Made by a program: the position numbers and the translations under genes. This document shows, one piece after another, positions 43,261 to 54,633 of a DNA stretch of 64,000 bases (the first letter of the stretch is position 1; every line of letters starts with the position of its first letter). The notes below the pieces were generated by a model that saw only the letters and a program-made list of their open reading frames with translations, was not told the origin of the DNA and ran no database searches. The DNA comes from Clitopilus passeckerianus (lineage: Eukaryota; Basidiomycota; Agaricomycetes; Agaricales; Entolomataceae), in the NCBI GenBank assembly GCA_944990035.1, contig CALYLX010000096.1:543617-607616 (forward strand), read 5' to 3'.

Positions 43261-46094
43261 TTATTTGACCAGCTTGACTGCGAGTGCCTTCTCCTTGAGG
43301 ACATCGGGGTAGCTGTTCATTAGGTGTGCCAACGAACGCAGGTCTTCCTGGTCCAGCAGCGTAACTGTGACTTTGGGGGCAGACTTAATTCCGAATGCTT
43401 TGACGACTTTGAAACTGCAGAATAGTATGGTTAGTCCACGCCAAAATGCAATGGGGAAAAACGGAAACGTACAGCTTCTCTCCAAGCTTCTGTTTCTGGG
43501 CCTGGATGGGTTGATTAGCCAAAGCATCAATAAACTCATCGGTAGTCCGCGTTATAAGAGGGTCAGGCTTGTCGAGGGGAAGATCCGTCGAAGTAGCGGC
43601 GAGCTTGATGATTTCAGTTGCAGGCAACTTCGCCAAAGTAGCAATTGACTGCGTAGTCGTGGCAGACGGTCCACTAGGGGTATCGGGCATGGGCGACGAA
43701 GCTGCGGAAGGCCCTCTAGATGACAACGCAGGCGTTTTCGGCGACTCTACAATCTTCGGCGCAGTCTTCTTGGCCTGGGGAGTGACAGGTACAGCAGTTG
43801 CTGGTGCCTCTGCAGACTGATCATCCTCCGCTTCATCGCTGTCCAGGACCATTTTAGCATCCACCAACTTCGAACGCAGGATCTCGACGTTGAAGAGACA
43901 CATGGCCCGTTCGCGCTTGGGAAGTGTCATAAGGAGGTCGGTGAGATCCTTCTGACGAGAGTTCTCGAGCTTGCTAACAGCTGCGAGCATGCGTTCCTTC
44001 TCGGAGGTAGGAGGCAGAGAGCCCGAGGGGGAGGACGTCCTCGGGGGTGTCGAGTATCCGCCACTGACGGACACAGGAGTTGAAGGGTGTTCTGGTGCAC
44101 TCGCAGTTGCGGCAGCTGCGTTGGGATCTAGTCTTGAATCCTGAGAAGCAGAAGGCGAAGGCGAAACTGATACCGCGGGGGTAACAGCAGCAGGCGCTTT
44201 AGGCTTGAGGTTCTTCTTTAATGTCTCTACCTGATCCTGAAGTCTGGCAGGATCTTCAATGGTCTGGAGAACCTCGCTAAGCGACAACCCGACGAGAGAA
44301 TTGACGATAGACGAGACATCGGCGTCATCAACCGTCTCCAGCGCTTTGATGCGGCGGCTGAGGTCGCCCGTAAGAACCTCTTTCCTGACAACAGGAGATA
44401 GTGCAGAAAGGTCATCATAGCGCATTGGAAGGTTGAGGGTGCCAGAAAGGGCGGCCTATGGGAAAGTCAATATCATGGCTGTACTGCTGGGGAATTAGCT
44501 CCTTACATTGTAGTAGCTGCCTGAGCCTCTCCTTCCCCTGTCCGGTGTACCAACCGGTGAGCCGAGAGGTAAGGTTGACCTACGAGGACTTGACCAGCCT
44601 CCATAGCTGTCTCCCGCTTCACTCGGCGAAGGACTGGTAGCGCCGCTTGCACTCCTCGGGTGCCCATTGTGGCCACCGAACCGAGCAGCAAGCTTCTCTT
44701 GGCGAAGTTGTTTAGGTTCGTGGAGGCGTACAATGATTTGCTTGGAACCAAGTTGAATACCATTCATCGCATTAAGAGCGGCATTGGCTGACAATGACAT
44801 CAACGACATGTGTTAATCAGAGAAGAGACCACATACCTTGGTCGGGTGTCTGGTAAGAAACGAATCCAAATCCTCGACTATCTCCTGCCTCATTTCGCAT
44901 AACACGAGCGCTGTAGCACAATCAGAATGGAGTACCGTATAGGTGGTGCTTCCATACCTAACGATCTGGCCAAACTAAAATGAAAAGGCATGGTTGGATA
45001 TCATGCAGACAAAGGTAGGTCATAACCTTACCGGACGGAAGTGAGTGAAAAGGCTATTAGAATCAATCTCAGGGTCTAGATTCTGACGTGGGCTGTCAGC
45101 AACGCGCCAAATCAGATGCCACATGGTATCCTCACTTTGCAGAACAGATTGCACGGATCGATGAGGCCGCTATGGCTAGTTGAGCCAGGGCCTGTTATGG
45201 GAGCAAGCTGAACTTGCTGGCCAGGGCCGTGCATGAAAGGAAGCACGGCATTTCCATGGGCAGGGGATCGCATGTAAGGGCTGCCCCGAGGAGGCGAATG
45301 AGGAGAATACTAGATGTCACCGTCAGTTTGATCGCGTCTTCGATCACAGAAAGCTACAGACCTGTGCTGAATATGGCGCAGGTGCGGAGTACACAGAACC
45401 TGAGGGGACGAACGCGGGTGCAGAGGTGTTAAACTCTGCGCTTGTTCGGCGAGGCTGGTATACTTGAACAGCAATATTTTGTCCATCGACTTCAGCACAG
45501 TGCATGGCTTGCTCTGCCGCACGTGCATCATTCTCGTTCCAGAACTCCACAGTACCCGTATCTGGGCCAAACTGCGTCTGCGTGTGCACTGCTGCGAGTG
45601 CCCCAAAAGGACGGAAGAGATCGTATAGCTCAGAATCCGTGTACCCAGAAGGCAGCTGCTTTATGAGCCGCGGAAGGGCAGATGGAGGTGGCAATGGCGT
45701 GGGTGGGTTCGTGGGAGGATAGGGAGATAACACGAGAGGAACGGGCTGCTGAATGCCAGGTAAAGGTCGTGACTGGAGGGTAGCAAGCGCCTTTTCGGCT
45801 GTAAAACACGGTAATTAGCATCTAGCAGCCAGAAATCCACTGAAATGCGCTCCACTACCTACCCTTCTCTATAAACTTGAACTCAATCGTTCCAGATAGG
45901 ACATGGCTTGCCCCGTCGCGTGGTATCTTAGGCCTGAATGGACCACAGTTCACGAAGGCTAGGGCGATGTTTTCGTCAGTAATATATGACGGAACGTTGG
46001 AAATGTATAACTGAGGCTCGTGAAGGTATGGGTGTGGGTGTGGGCCTTGGACATCGTCGTCTTGGGGGGCAGTATGATCGTACTCGGAATCCAT
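43261..46094 (-). CDS. Rrm4-like endosomal RNA-binding protein (three RRMs plus MLLE domains)
   Basis: Exons encode three RRMs: RRM1 with QLYISNVPSYITDENIALAF, RRM2 with LIKQLPSGYTDSELYDLFRP and TGTVEFWNENDARAAEQA, and RRM3 with NLFCKNLDPEIDSNSLFTHF and GDSRGFGFVSYQTPDQA. A Ser/Pro-rich linker follows, then three helical C-terminal modules resembling MLLE (PABC-like) domains: LSALSPVVRKEVLTGDLSRR, ERMLAAVSKLENSRQKDLTD, and a last one ending KVTVTLLDQEDLRSLAHLMN. This order matches Rrm4 of Ustilago maydis, which carries mRNAs on moving early endosomes and is tethered by its last MLLE to a PAM2-like motif of Upa1. A poly(A)-binding protein is less likely, because those have four RRMs and one MLLE. 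The stop at 43261 and the ATG at 46094 are clear; there are about seven introns. Confidence 0.8.
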
Positions 46095-46655
46095 CGTGAT
46101 TATCGGAAACAGCTAGAACTTATGATAGAAGTAAAGAAAATGAAAGCAAACGTCGTGACAGTAGCCAAAGCAAGCTTCTAATATCGCGGGGACAGGACAA
46201 GCCAAACGCCAGGCAATGGGCGAAGGAAGAGTCGTTCGTCCGAAAAAGTTTGCAATGCCCTAAATTGGCTTACATAACCCTCATGATGGCCAGGGCCATT
46301 GCTTGCATTTCTGCCGTCAATTGTCGTTCTATTGGGGTACATAAATATCGTTTCAAACGTTCTATAATACGATCTAATCAAGAGAAGAGTGCCCTTCATC
46401 AAGGTTGCGGAGGGGCACGGGTATACAAGTGACGCCATGATAACCTGCATGGCAACATCCCACAGTCGATCTGGGGGAACAAACACGCTCAGAAAAACGG
46501 AGATACACGGTCTCTACGAGGCACTTCTCACCAAAGGAAGATTTCCAATCCGAGAGAGCCCTAAAAAGCTCAGAATCACGGATGGACGCGTCGATAACGT
46601 CTGGAAAGATATGATAGTAATCAGGAAGATGAACCTGGGAAGAAAGAACCACAAT
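46095..46655. other. Intergenic
   Basis: 560 bp between the Rrm4-like start and the stop of the small secreted protein gene. ORFs on both strands are short and motif-free. Presumably the Rrm4-like promoter. Confidence 0.45.
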
Positions 46656-46996
46656 TTACTGATGCAGTGAACGACGCCTAGGCTTTGTAGATTTCCGCCC
46701 GTTCTTTGTCGCGGAGAAGAGTTTCTCAACCCATGTCATTGTCGAGCCTGGCCATGACCTGTGTGACCGCGGTCAAAACATACGAAATATGTTTGGGTGA
46801 ACAGAGCTTACCCTTCCCACACAGTTACCTCTGATCTGGCTGGGAACTGTGTTGACAGATCATTTCCACTGAGGGATGCCTCTGATAGTCCTGTTGAGCC
46901 AGCTCTTTGTCCTATCGGAAATGCAGAAACGAAGAGTGTAAGCTGCAGTAGCATCAAGATGACAACAGCAAGTCCCAGTTGAGCGGGCGTCTTCAT
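46656..46996 (-). CDS. Small secreted protein (95 aa) with basic C-terminus
   Basis: Two exons (46812-46996 and 46656-46758) with a canonical gtaagc...cacacag intron join in phase and give 95 residues. The N-terminus is a clear signal peptide: LGLAVVILMLLQLTLFVSA, with likely cleavage after VSA. The mature part is short, has no cysteines, and ends in a Lys/Arg-rich tail (TKNGRKSTKPRRRSLHQ). Dibasic and polybasic sites suggest possible Kex2-type processing or binding to an acidic surface, but this is inference. No family recognised. Short length and the lack of homologs known to me make this a moderate call; the signal peptide and clean splice support it. Confidence 0.55.
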
Positions 46997-47679
46997 TCTC
47001 GTAGCGGGGTGGGCCAGAAGGGGGACTTCGCAACGACCTTTCTGTCTTTATAGCAGACATCTGCAATTTTATAGGGTCTACAAGAAAGAAACAGGGAGCC
47101 TCGTTCTAGAATGAAATGAAGTCCATTGAGACCCGCGGAGCTCGAACGGAGGTGCAGAAGTTCCACGGAGAAAGACTTGAAGACAGGAGAAGCAGGAGGT
47201 CGTAGATAGGCCGACACCGAGGACGATGCCGTGCAGAAAAACGATGCGAGGAGGTGCAGTCTTGAGCAAGGGAAACGCATTTAGTGCACGAGGGACCTGT
47301 CTCCAGAAACAAACGATGAGTGCCAGGTGCTAGTGGCGGTTAATGGTCTGTTAGGCGGCTAACATCCGCCACTCCAATGTTCCCACATCAACGTTGAGGA
47401 GAGCTCCGAGGATTTGCGGGTACCTTCTTCGCCCACTTGTTTTAGCGCAAATCTAGAGCTCTTTTTCTCATTCCAGGAACCGTTTTGTTGATGCACGAGG
47501 ATCGTACGCTTGAAGCCTGAGTTCCCGGGAATAGCACTTGAAATCACGACGAGGTCATTGCTTCAAATCACTGGCCACAACATACGATTCCCCTATATTA
47601 GCGCAATTATGTTACAACGTTCAGACGTGGATAGAAAAATAAGCAAGAAAATAGAGCCAGAATTCGTCCCACAAACCCC
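46997..47679. other. Intergenic
   Basis: 680 bp between the secreted protein start and the MAD3 stop. Overlapping 60-95 codon minus-strand frames at 46993-47312 show no motif; they may be 5' leader sequence. Confidence 0.45.
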
Positions 47680-49136
47680 TTATCCACCACCTTCGTTCAA
47701 AGCTTGTCCATGGTTCTTCAGGGGATCCTTCCTCAATGCCTCAGCCTCAGAAGTCAGGCCCAGCACCTTTGCACCGGTGCTTTTAACCTTCATTACCGAG
47801 TCGGGCATGGGATGAGCTGAAGGACCTGGTGTAGAGCCAGAGGAATCCTGAACATTTTGTCAGGATCAGGAAGATGGGATGTCACACGGCTCGGAAAACA
47901 TACCTCGTCGCGGAAAGGTGTGAACATAGGTGTAGAGGGATTGGCTTGCTGTGCCTCGTCTCCCTGTCCATCAACGAGCACTGAGATAGAGCTCTTGGCA
48001 GGCGTCTTAGGAGGGAGGGACGGCTGTTGCGAGGACCTCGCGGCTGGAACAGGAGGAGGCGACATCTCTTCTGGGCCTGGGTCTCTGAAGACTGCTATCT
48101 TCGAGCCCGAGGCACCAGAACTAGAAGAACCAGAGGCGATTCTTTTAGATCGACCGGGCTGCTTCAAGGTAGTACCGGCAAGCTTCTTCGTCTCTGGGAC
48201 ATTTTCTTTGATTCTGCCCTTTCGTGTCCCGATGTCTGTCCACGTGTTTGTAGCGAGTTCGCCTGAGGTGGATTCTGAGCCCGTTGGGTCGACGAAGATT
48301 TGCATGCGACCATTGTTTGTGGAATGTGTGGTTGTGGAAGAAGAAGAGGAAACGGCCCGAGGTGCTGCTATCCTGCTTGCTGAAGAACTTGGTTTGGCGG
48401 TCGTTGCTAATGCCGGGCGTGAAGTGGTGGCTGGGGCAGGAGCCGGCGCTGCTGCAGCCGAAAGTAGGCTCGACATCATGCGTTTCTGGAAGTCCTCATG
48501 TCTACTCTTGAGATGATCCAGTGGCGCAGCTTTTCTTGCTATACCGAGAGAGTAGGTCTCGTCAGCCTCTTTCCGTCTATGGAGCCCATAAGCCAAAGAT
48601 AGCATGCAATTCATATTTACGACCCACCGGCTATCTCTTTCAAGGACTGCGGCGTACTCTTCGTAGAGAAGTGCATGTTGTGTGCCTATCTCATTTGCTA
48701 TCAGAAATCGATAGATGAGAGTCGGCTTCTCCACGAAGCTTGCATACTGAAGCCAAAGCTTCAAATACTTCATATCACCTCTCCACTGTCCACCGCGATC
48801 ATCTTTGAGCACTCTTGTAGCCTCCTCCAGTAGCTCGATCAAACCAGATTCAACGCTTGGCCCCTGGGGGTAATTCTCAACCGTCCAGTTGACCAAGGTG
48901 CAATAAGCTTCCAGTGGATCGCCATCCTCGTCCTCTAACGCCAGTTCAATATTGATTCGCAGCCGATTACGAGTCGCGGAGAGCTTTGCTTCCCTATGGG
49001 CATGTGGTGTGGCTAGGATTGAGGATAGAGCAGTGACTCGACGACCGGACACAAGAGGCCGCACGTTTTCCTTTGATGCCTCTAGCACATCGCAGTCAAC
49101 GATGTTTTGCGTGGTGAAAACATCGTCATCCTCCAT
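47680..49136 (-). CDS. MAD3: Spindle checkpoint protein Mad3/BubR1
   Basis: A component of the mitotic checkpoint complex that inhibits APC/C-Cdc20. The N-terminus carries a KEN box (EASKENVRPLVSG), the APC/C-Cdc20-binding degron of Mad3. The Mad3/Bub1 TPR-like domain follows: NRLRINIELALEDEDGDPLE, YCTLVNWTVENYPQG, DMKYLKLWLQYASFVEKP, LIANEIGTQHALLYEEYAAV and DETYSLGIARKAAPLDHL. The rest is an Ala/Pro/Ser-rich tail with no kinase domain, so this is Mad3, not Bub1. Introns are near 48540-48615 and 47842-47903; the last exon ends at TAA 47680-47682. A second KEN box was not found in the visible exons. Confidence 0.87.
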
Positions 49137-49689
49137 GCTTTGGGTATATAATGATATTTTACTTGCGAGTTTGAGTGTTCCAAAACTAGAGGCACTGGGC
49201 GGAGATGGAGTGCTAGCTTGGGGCGACGTCTCAAGCCAGACCTTTCAAGTTAGCTTGAGGCCTTGAGGAGCCAGCAAGTGGCAAGTTTCGAGCCCACGTG
49301 ATCGCGACGCGTCCCAAATCGTTTCAGAACGCGTCAGTTTCGTCTGGACTAGCTTTCCGGACGCAGCCGTCCGCCCAACGCCTGCAACTTTTACTTCTGG
49401 GTCTGGGTGCTATGGATTACACAGCCATATCGTCGCCACATATTTATGCTCTTTGCAAACCGTAAGCTGACTCGGTTCCGATCCTGCATCCCCGTACACC
49501 GTAAGCACTACTACTGGTTTTATCCTGACCGATTATGGCCACAGTCCAAGTCACTAAGGACGGGAAGTCTCCAGCGAGGCACGGAAGCAAGACCTCGATT
49601 ACTGATAGGTATAAATCCGACCTAAAAATCTTACAGTTACATTTAATACAAATCATCAAGTGCTCGTTAACCCGCTGTATAAAGGCGGT
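49137..49689. other. Intergenic
   Basis: 550 bp between the MAD3 start and the transporter stop, both on the minus strand. No supportable gene. Confidence 0.45.
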
Positions 49690-51973
49690 TTAGGGCATGT
49701 AGCGGAAAGCTGGCGCCTGATTTCGCAACGATAATCAGCCTCTTGAACGCTTGAAATAAATCGAGGCTTACTTCATCCGCAAGTTCATGGGTGTCTACCC
49801 TTGCGCTCTCCTCTGGCTTGCCGTACAGCTCGTCTCGACGAGTATTCTCCCGACGGTAAGAAATCTGTCAGGCAAGTCAGCAATATACCATGCTAGGATT
49901 CAATAGATGTTGCACTCACCGTTAGTATCAAAGCACACAGCGCTCCAAGCAGCAGCAACGCGCCAGTGACTAAAAGAAGCCTTGAGGTCAGAGCTAAACC
50001 TGGGCAAGAGACGGTGAGTTCATACCAGCAAATCCCTTACTATGCAGGTAATCAGTTGCTGAATTGAGTCTCAGAAAAAGAATCAAGGACTTACACGAAG
50101 TATGGCTTCTGGGTGTTGGGATAAATATGGGAGCCAAGAATGCTCCCGCATTGTCCTATTGCCATGAACATCGGGATACCGGTCGCCTTCTTGGTCTCAG
50201 ATCCAAGATTGTGAGCAACTATAAAAGCGAGTTGACCAAATCTGTTCTACGGCGGAGTCATTTGGATGAAGATGCTTACACCAGGCAATAATCAACCCTA
50301 TGGTGGTGTACGTCCCGCTCGTAATGCAGAAAGTTGCAAAGTAGCGAACACGGTTATTGTGACGGACCGCGAGCAGCAATCTACAATATAGTAATCGTCA
50401 ACTACCATGCATTGCTGGCTGCGAGGAGACGCACATGTATCCAATGACGCCGATTAGTTGTGAGATAACCATGAAGGGTCCGCGCGTTTGGAGTTTATCG
50501 GAGGCGAAGGCGAAACCAACGAGGACTACCGCGGCGACGGCATATGGAGGGACCGTGAGTAGCTGAGCCCTTGCATTGGCTGATGGTAGAGGTTAGCGTA
50601 ATACACTTCGCTCAGGAGAACATTGTCACACACTATATCCAAGCGTAGTAAGGATCGTTGGCAAAAATGCCGAAATCGAAGCCAGCGCACAGTTCAGACC
50701 AAAGTACATCACCCCGGCGGTGTAGACCTAGGGAAGAACTCAGACTTGGTAGGCAGGGAGAGACTGTAAGGCTTACTCTCCAGTCCTTGAAGGCGAGCTT
50801 GATGTGGGCTATAGTCCTGCGTGAGAGGCATCATAATGAGCATTATGCGATTTTTTTTCACCTTTATTTACCACTTGACCATGATCGCCACTAGTTGATC
50901 GGTTCATCCGATCCACTGCAATAGCACGTTCACGCTCAGTCAAGTATGAAGTAGACTCCGGTCGGTTTGGCAGTAGAAACAATGTGAGTACTGCCAGTCC
51001 CACTGTCGGTACGCCCTGAAGTTGGTGAAGTTAGAATCCAGCCAGATGCAGCAACGATTGCAATTTACCTCTATTATGAATAGTAATCTCCATTGCTGCA
51101 CGGATGAGTGGATATGTTGGATACCAAAGGCCAAAAGGCCTCCAAAAGCGCCCGCTACAGCTGCGAACCCAAACCAATATGCCATCTGTTCGAAGAAGAT
51201 CAGTACCCGAAGTTAGGTAGGTTGAAACTACGAGAAACCTACACGAAGTCCCATCTCCGTTTTCGTATAGAAGAGAGCTAGGCGACACTAAGCCGAGAAT
51301 AATTTAGGCAGTTCAAAGGAGCTTACAGAAATAGAGAGGGATGGCTGGGCCGAAACCAGCCTCGAAAACACCCAGGAAGACTCGAGCAGTCATCATGCCT
51401 GCAAAGTTATACGCAGTTGCCTGAACTCCATTCATTCAGCCAGGAACCCTCGACCGAGACGATGAACGTACCATGAGAGTGGAAGAGATACCCCAACCAA
51501 GCGCTGCACCAAACATCCATTGTCTTGGAGGTACCAGTTTGGAGAGGACTGTAGCAGGAATTTGGCATAGAATCTAGGTACATGAATCAATATCGGGTGA
51601 ACGTCAGAGCACGTCTGGGAAACATACGTAGGAGAAGAAGAATATCGAGTTGATCCAGTCGAAGAGGACACCTGATTTGTCCCCTCCTAGAATGTCGTCT
51701 GCTAATCCTTGCAAACGAGCATTTCCCAGGTTAGAGCGGTCGAGGTCTAACTTGCGCGGTGAGAAATTGGTATTTGAGGCTCGAACAAGTTCTCTTACAT
51801 GCAAATAGGTACAGGAGGCATGCAATTGGGAGGATCCGTCGATCAAGCTTTCGAACCAAACGTTGCTCCTCTTGCTCCACTGAGACCTCGAAACCAGCAG
51901 ACTCGAAAGTCGCCCCTTCGGAAGCGCTGTCGAGCTTTTCACCGTCAGTATTGGTATTCTGTTTTTCCGACAT
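49690..51973 (-). CDS. MFS transporter, anion:cation symporter (Dal5/Tna1-like) type
   Basis: Many short exons encode a 12-TM major facilitator. The N-terminus is cytosolic (MSEKQNTNTDGEKLDSASEG), with LVRKLDRRILPIACLLYLF leading into TM1. The family signature LDRSNLGNARLQGL follows, then MFGAALGWGISSTL, GMMTARVFLGVFEAGFGPAI, MAYWFGFAAVAGAFGGLLAF and the central loop ERERAIAVDRMNRS. The C-terminal half has YFGLNCALASISAFLPTIL and PMFMAIGQCGSILGS, and ends FRYMP after an intron whose removal avoids an in-frame stop. The ACS family imports organic anions such as nicotinate, allantoate, pantothenate or biotin precursors; the substrate here is unknown. Plasma membrane. The ATG at 51973 is preferred over 52003. 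Confidence 0.83.
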
Positions 51974-52888
51974 TCTGGGACGAAAAGCGAGCGTCGGAAG
52001 CAAGACACGCCGGACGACTTGAGGAAGCGAAACTCTCGAATATAAAGGACACGGGGCCGCTTGGCTATTTATGTTTCCTGGTTCCCACTAACGTCACACT
52101 CACCACTTCATAGCCAGCCCCAATCTCCTTAACGCCAAACGGATTCGAAAACGTCCTTGTGATCTTGAATATCATGGCTAAAATATCATGGGCCCAACTA
52201 CAGCGCCCGTTGTGAAGCCGGCAAGTACAGGATGAGGCAGAACAGCTTGAATTCCTCCTGTCAGTCGACAACCTTCGATCTAATCGGGGTAGGCTTTTGA
52301 TATTCTCTTCGGCCGAGTGTTGACCCTCAACGGCCCAGTGGAGAATTTTTATGAAGGTGCCTCTTGAGGTGTAGAGGAGTAGGTAAGAGCCGGTGAACGC
52401 TTATTGCGTTTGAATTCAATGGCACACGATGTGACAGATCGCAACCCCTTAGAGCATCTCCAGAGACGTCCAAGTGCGGATATGATCAATGTCAAAACGG
52501 AAGAACATTCCGCCTCTTTGCACCTACTCCGCAAACATGAAGATCTCCTCCAGTGGTACCTCGAGAGACTAACGCGTCTACCCTCGTGATTACGGTCCAT
52601 AAAGAGCTGAAATATCCGCCTTTTATAAGGCAAATTGCTTCACTCTTTTGAGCGTATCCCCAGGGGCGCTTTCCAGTTATTAATCGACGGCCCGGACATG
52701 CCGGCCCGTAAACTGGCAGAGCACGGGGGAAGAAATTTGAAAGAAAGTCAGCATGGAGTTTTGTTTGATATAAATATCAATGTCATTTATTCACGCTACA
52801 CGACAACGGATGAAAGAACACAAGGTGAAAAGCATGGGAGGGTATGTCGATTCAACGTTCCAGGAAAGTCGAGGAAGCTCCCTCAATG
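51974..52888. other. Intergenic
   Basis: 0.9 kb between the transporter start and the 3' end of the first secreted paralog. A 61-codon plus-strand frame near 52404 shows no support. Probably the transporter promoter. Confidence 0.45.
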
Positions 52889-53841
52889 TTAAGGGTATCC
52901 TTTTCGGCAGTGAGAAGTGGGGACAGGGGTGACAGTAACTGAGCACAGGAGTTAGTGAGTCGTACAGAGTCGACCTATGATGAAAGGACCAACCTCCAGT
53001 GGAGTCGATGATGGTAGCAGTAACTGTGGGCACGTCCACAGAAGTAACGGAGCTAGTGACAACTGCGGAAGGAGTCGTCGAAGCAGATGAGGAAGTGGGG
53101 GTCGTCCGAGTCACCGTGGTGCTTGATACCGTGATAGTCTGTTAAGCTATCAGCTTTGTTTTTATGTGACGAGAGCCAGTCTTGAGCTTACCTCGGGACC
53201 AGGATAGGTTGAGTAATGGAGCTAGTCATTAAAGCTAAGAAGACCGGCAATTTAGAGATCGAAGAGATGTTGGAAAGATCTTACTTGAGGTAAGGAATAG
53301 CGTCGCCAGTCGCGGTCCAGGCTGCAATGCTATCCCACCGAGAAATGACAACATTGGCGGAAGAAGGCCAAGAAGTCAATCCGATCGCGGTCAACTGGCC
53401 ATAGTAGAAATCAATGTAATTCTGCTGGGTGATAGGGCATCCGCCTTCAGCCCAAGCGCAACTTCCCACAATGTCACTATAAATCTGTGAAGGGATTATC
53501 GACTGAGGCAGCCACAAGAGGTTGGAGGCACCTACGTTGTAGTCGAGACTGCTCTGCTCCTGGTTGGTAACAGTGAGCCCAGTGTTGCAAGCAACTAGGG
53601 GCTCGAGGTTTCCGACACCGAAGCAGGTGGCAGCAACAACACAACTCTTGTTATGCCGCAAGGCATCCTTGGCTGAAGCTGGGGCAGTGGTGAGACAGTC
53701 AGTGACAAGGGCAGAGCAAGAAGCCTCAGTTCCTGTTGGGAGACAGGCTGGATTGGCGGGATTGCGGGCCACGAGAGGACCAGCTAGAGCCATAGAAGCA
53801 GCGACGAGAGTGGCAAAAAAGAGCGACGTGCGAGGGAACAT
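52889..53841 (-). CDS. Secreted cysteine-containing protein, paralog A; premature stop
   Basis: ATG 53841 opens a signal peptide (SLFFATLVAASMALAGPLVA) and a Cys-containing secreted domain: CLPTGTEASCSALVTDCL, KSCVVAATCFGVGNLEPL, EGGCPITQQNYIDFYYGQL and WTATGDAIPYL. It is paralogous to 54634-55687. The first 557 bases form a single exon, whereas paralog B has four introns in the same stretch. After the next intron (acceptor cttcttag near 53237), the frame reads FND then TAG where paralog B has Trp (TGG). Beyond the stop the same frame stays open over a Thr/Ser-rich tail (VTSSVTSVDVPTVTATIIDS) to TAA at 52889-52891. So the gene is either truncated to about 189 residues, read through, or a young pseudogene. 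Function unknown. Confidence 0.72.
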
Positions 53842-54633
53842 GATTTCCATCCAGATGAAAGAGCTGGACGATAAACGACTCGGATGAGGAAAAGACGCTG
53901 AAGGCTTCATCCTTTTATACCATTCGACTCTGCGGCCATACCGCGCCGGAATGGTAAAAAATATCCACCTTGACAAAGACCCCTGGATGACCAGTGTGGT
54001 ACTTGTTGGCGGGAGACCATGTCTGACTCTCAAAGAATGAGGATTTCTGACCGCAACTGAATACGGGCGATCAGCAATTAGGACTGAACTGGTGTGCACC
54101 TGACGACGGGATGATTGGCCAGCCCAGATAGCATGACTTTCCTTAAGACGCCGAAAGACAACCCTGCTTTAGGCTTGCCGAGGTTCAAAATATCTCAATA
54201 TCCCCTGGTCATAGGAAAGAGCCGCAAAATTGTGGTAGGTTGGGCAGAAGTAAGGCGGGAAAGTTCCAAAGGCGGTACGCCAGCGACGAAGCCCGAGAGC
54301 TCTTGCAGTAGGTCGCTTGTTGGATCGCCGTGTGACAGTTAAAGGCCAGCGAACTCACCAACGCGGACATGAAGAGTTTCCGATGATATCGATGACGTCT
54401 AACTTATGAGCCGTTGTTTTTGTTGAAATAGACTCAGAAAGATCGATATTTCGCCACAGATCCAGACATGGGGTAAAAAAGTTGATTTTATACTCAAGAA
54501 GTCCGTCGTATACGAGGGTATACACAGGTAAACGAATGTGATAGAGCAAAGAGTGGAAGGATATTGTTCGGGGTAAAATTGTGCGATCGTCTTTAACGTG
54601 TTTCGATATTGACTACAAGAGCTTCCGTTTTGC
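53842..54633. other. Intergenic
   Basis: 0.8 kb separating the two tandem secreted paralogs. It should contain the promoter of paralog A and the 3' UTR of paralog B. No gene seen. Confidence 0.45.

Noticed and set aside
43261..46094. Poly(A)-binding protein Pab1
   Set aside because: Only three RRMs are present, with low-complexity linkers and several MLLE-like modules; Pab1 has four closely spaced RRMs and one PABC domain.
47857..48516. 219-codon plus-strand ORF
   Set aside because: Antisense of the MAD3 tail; no family motif, whereas the minus strand encodes clear Mad3 sequence.
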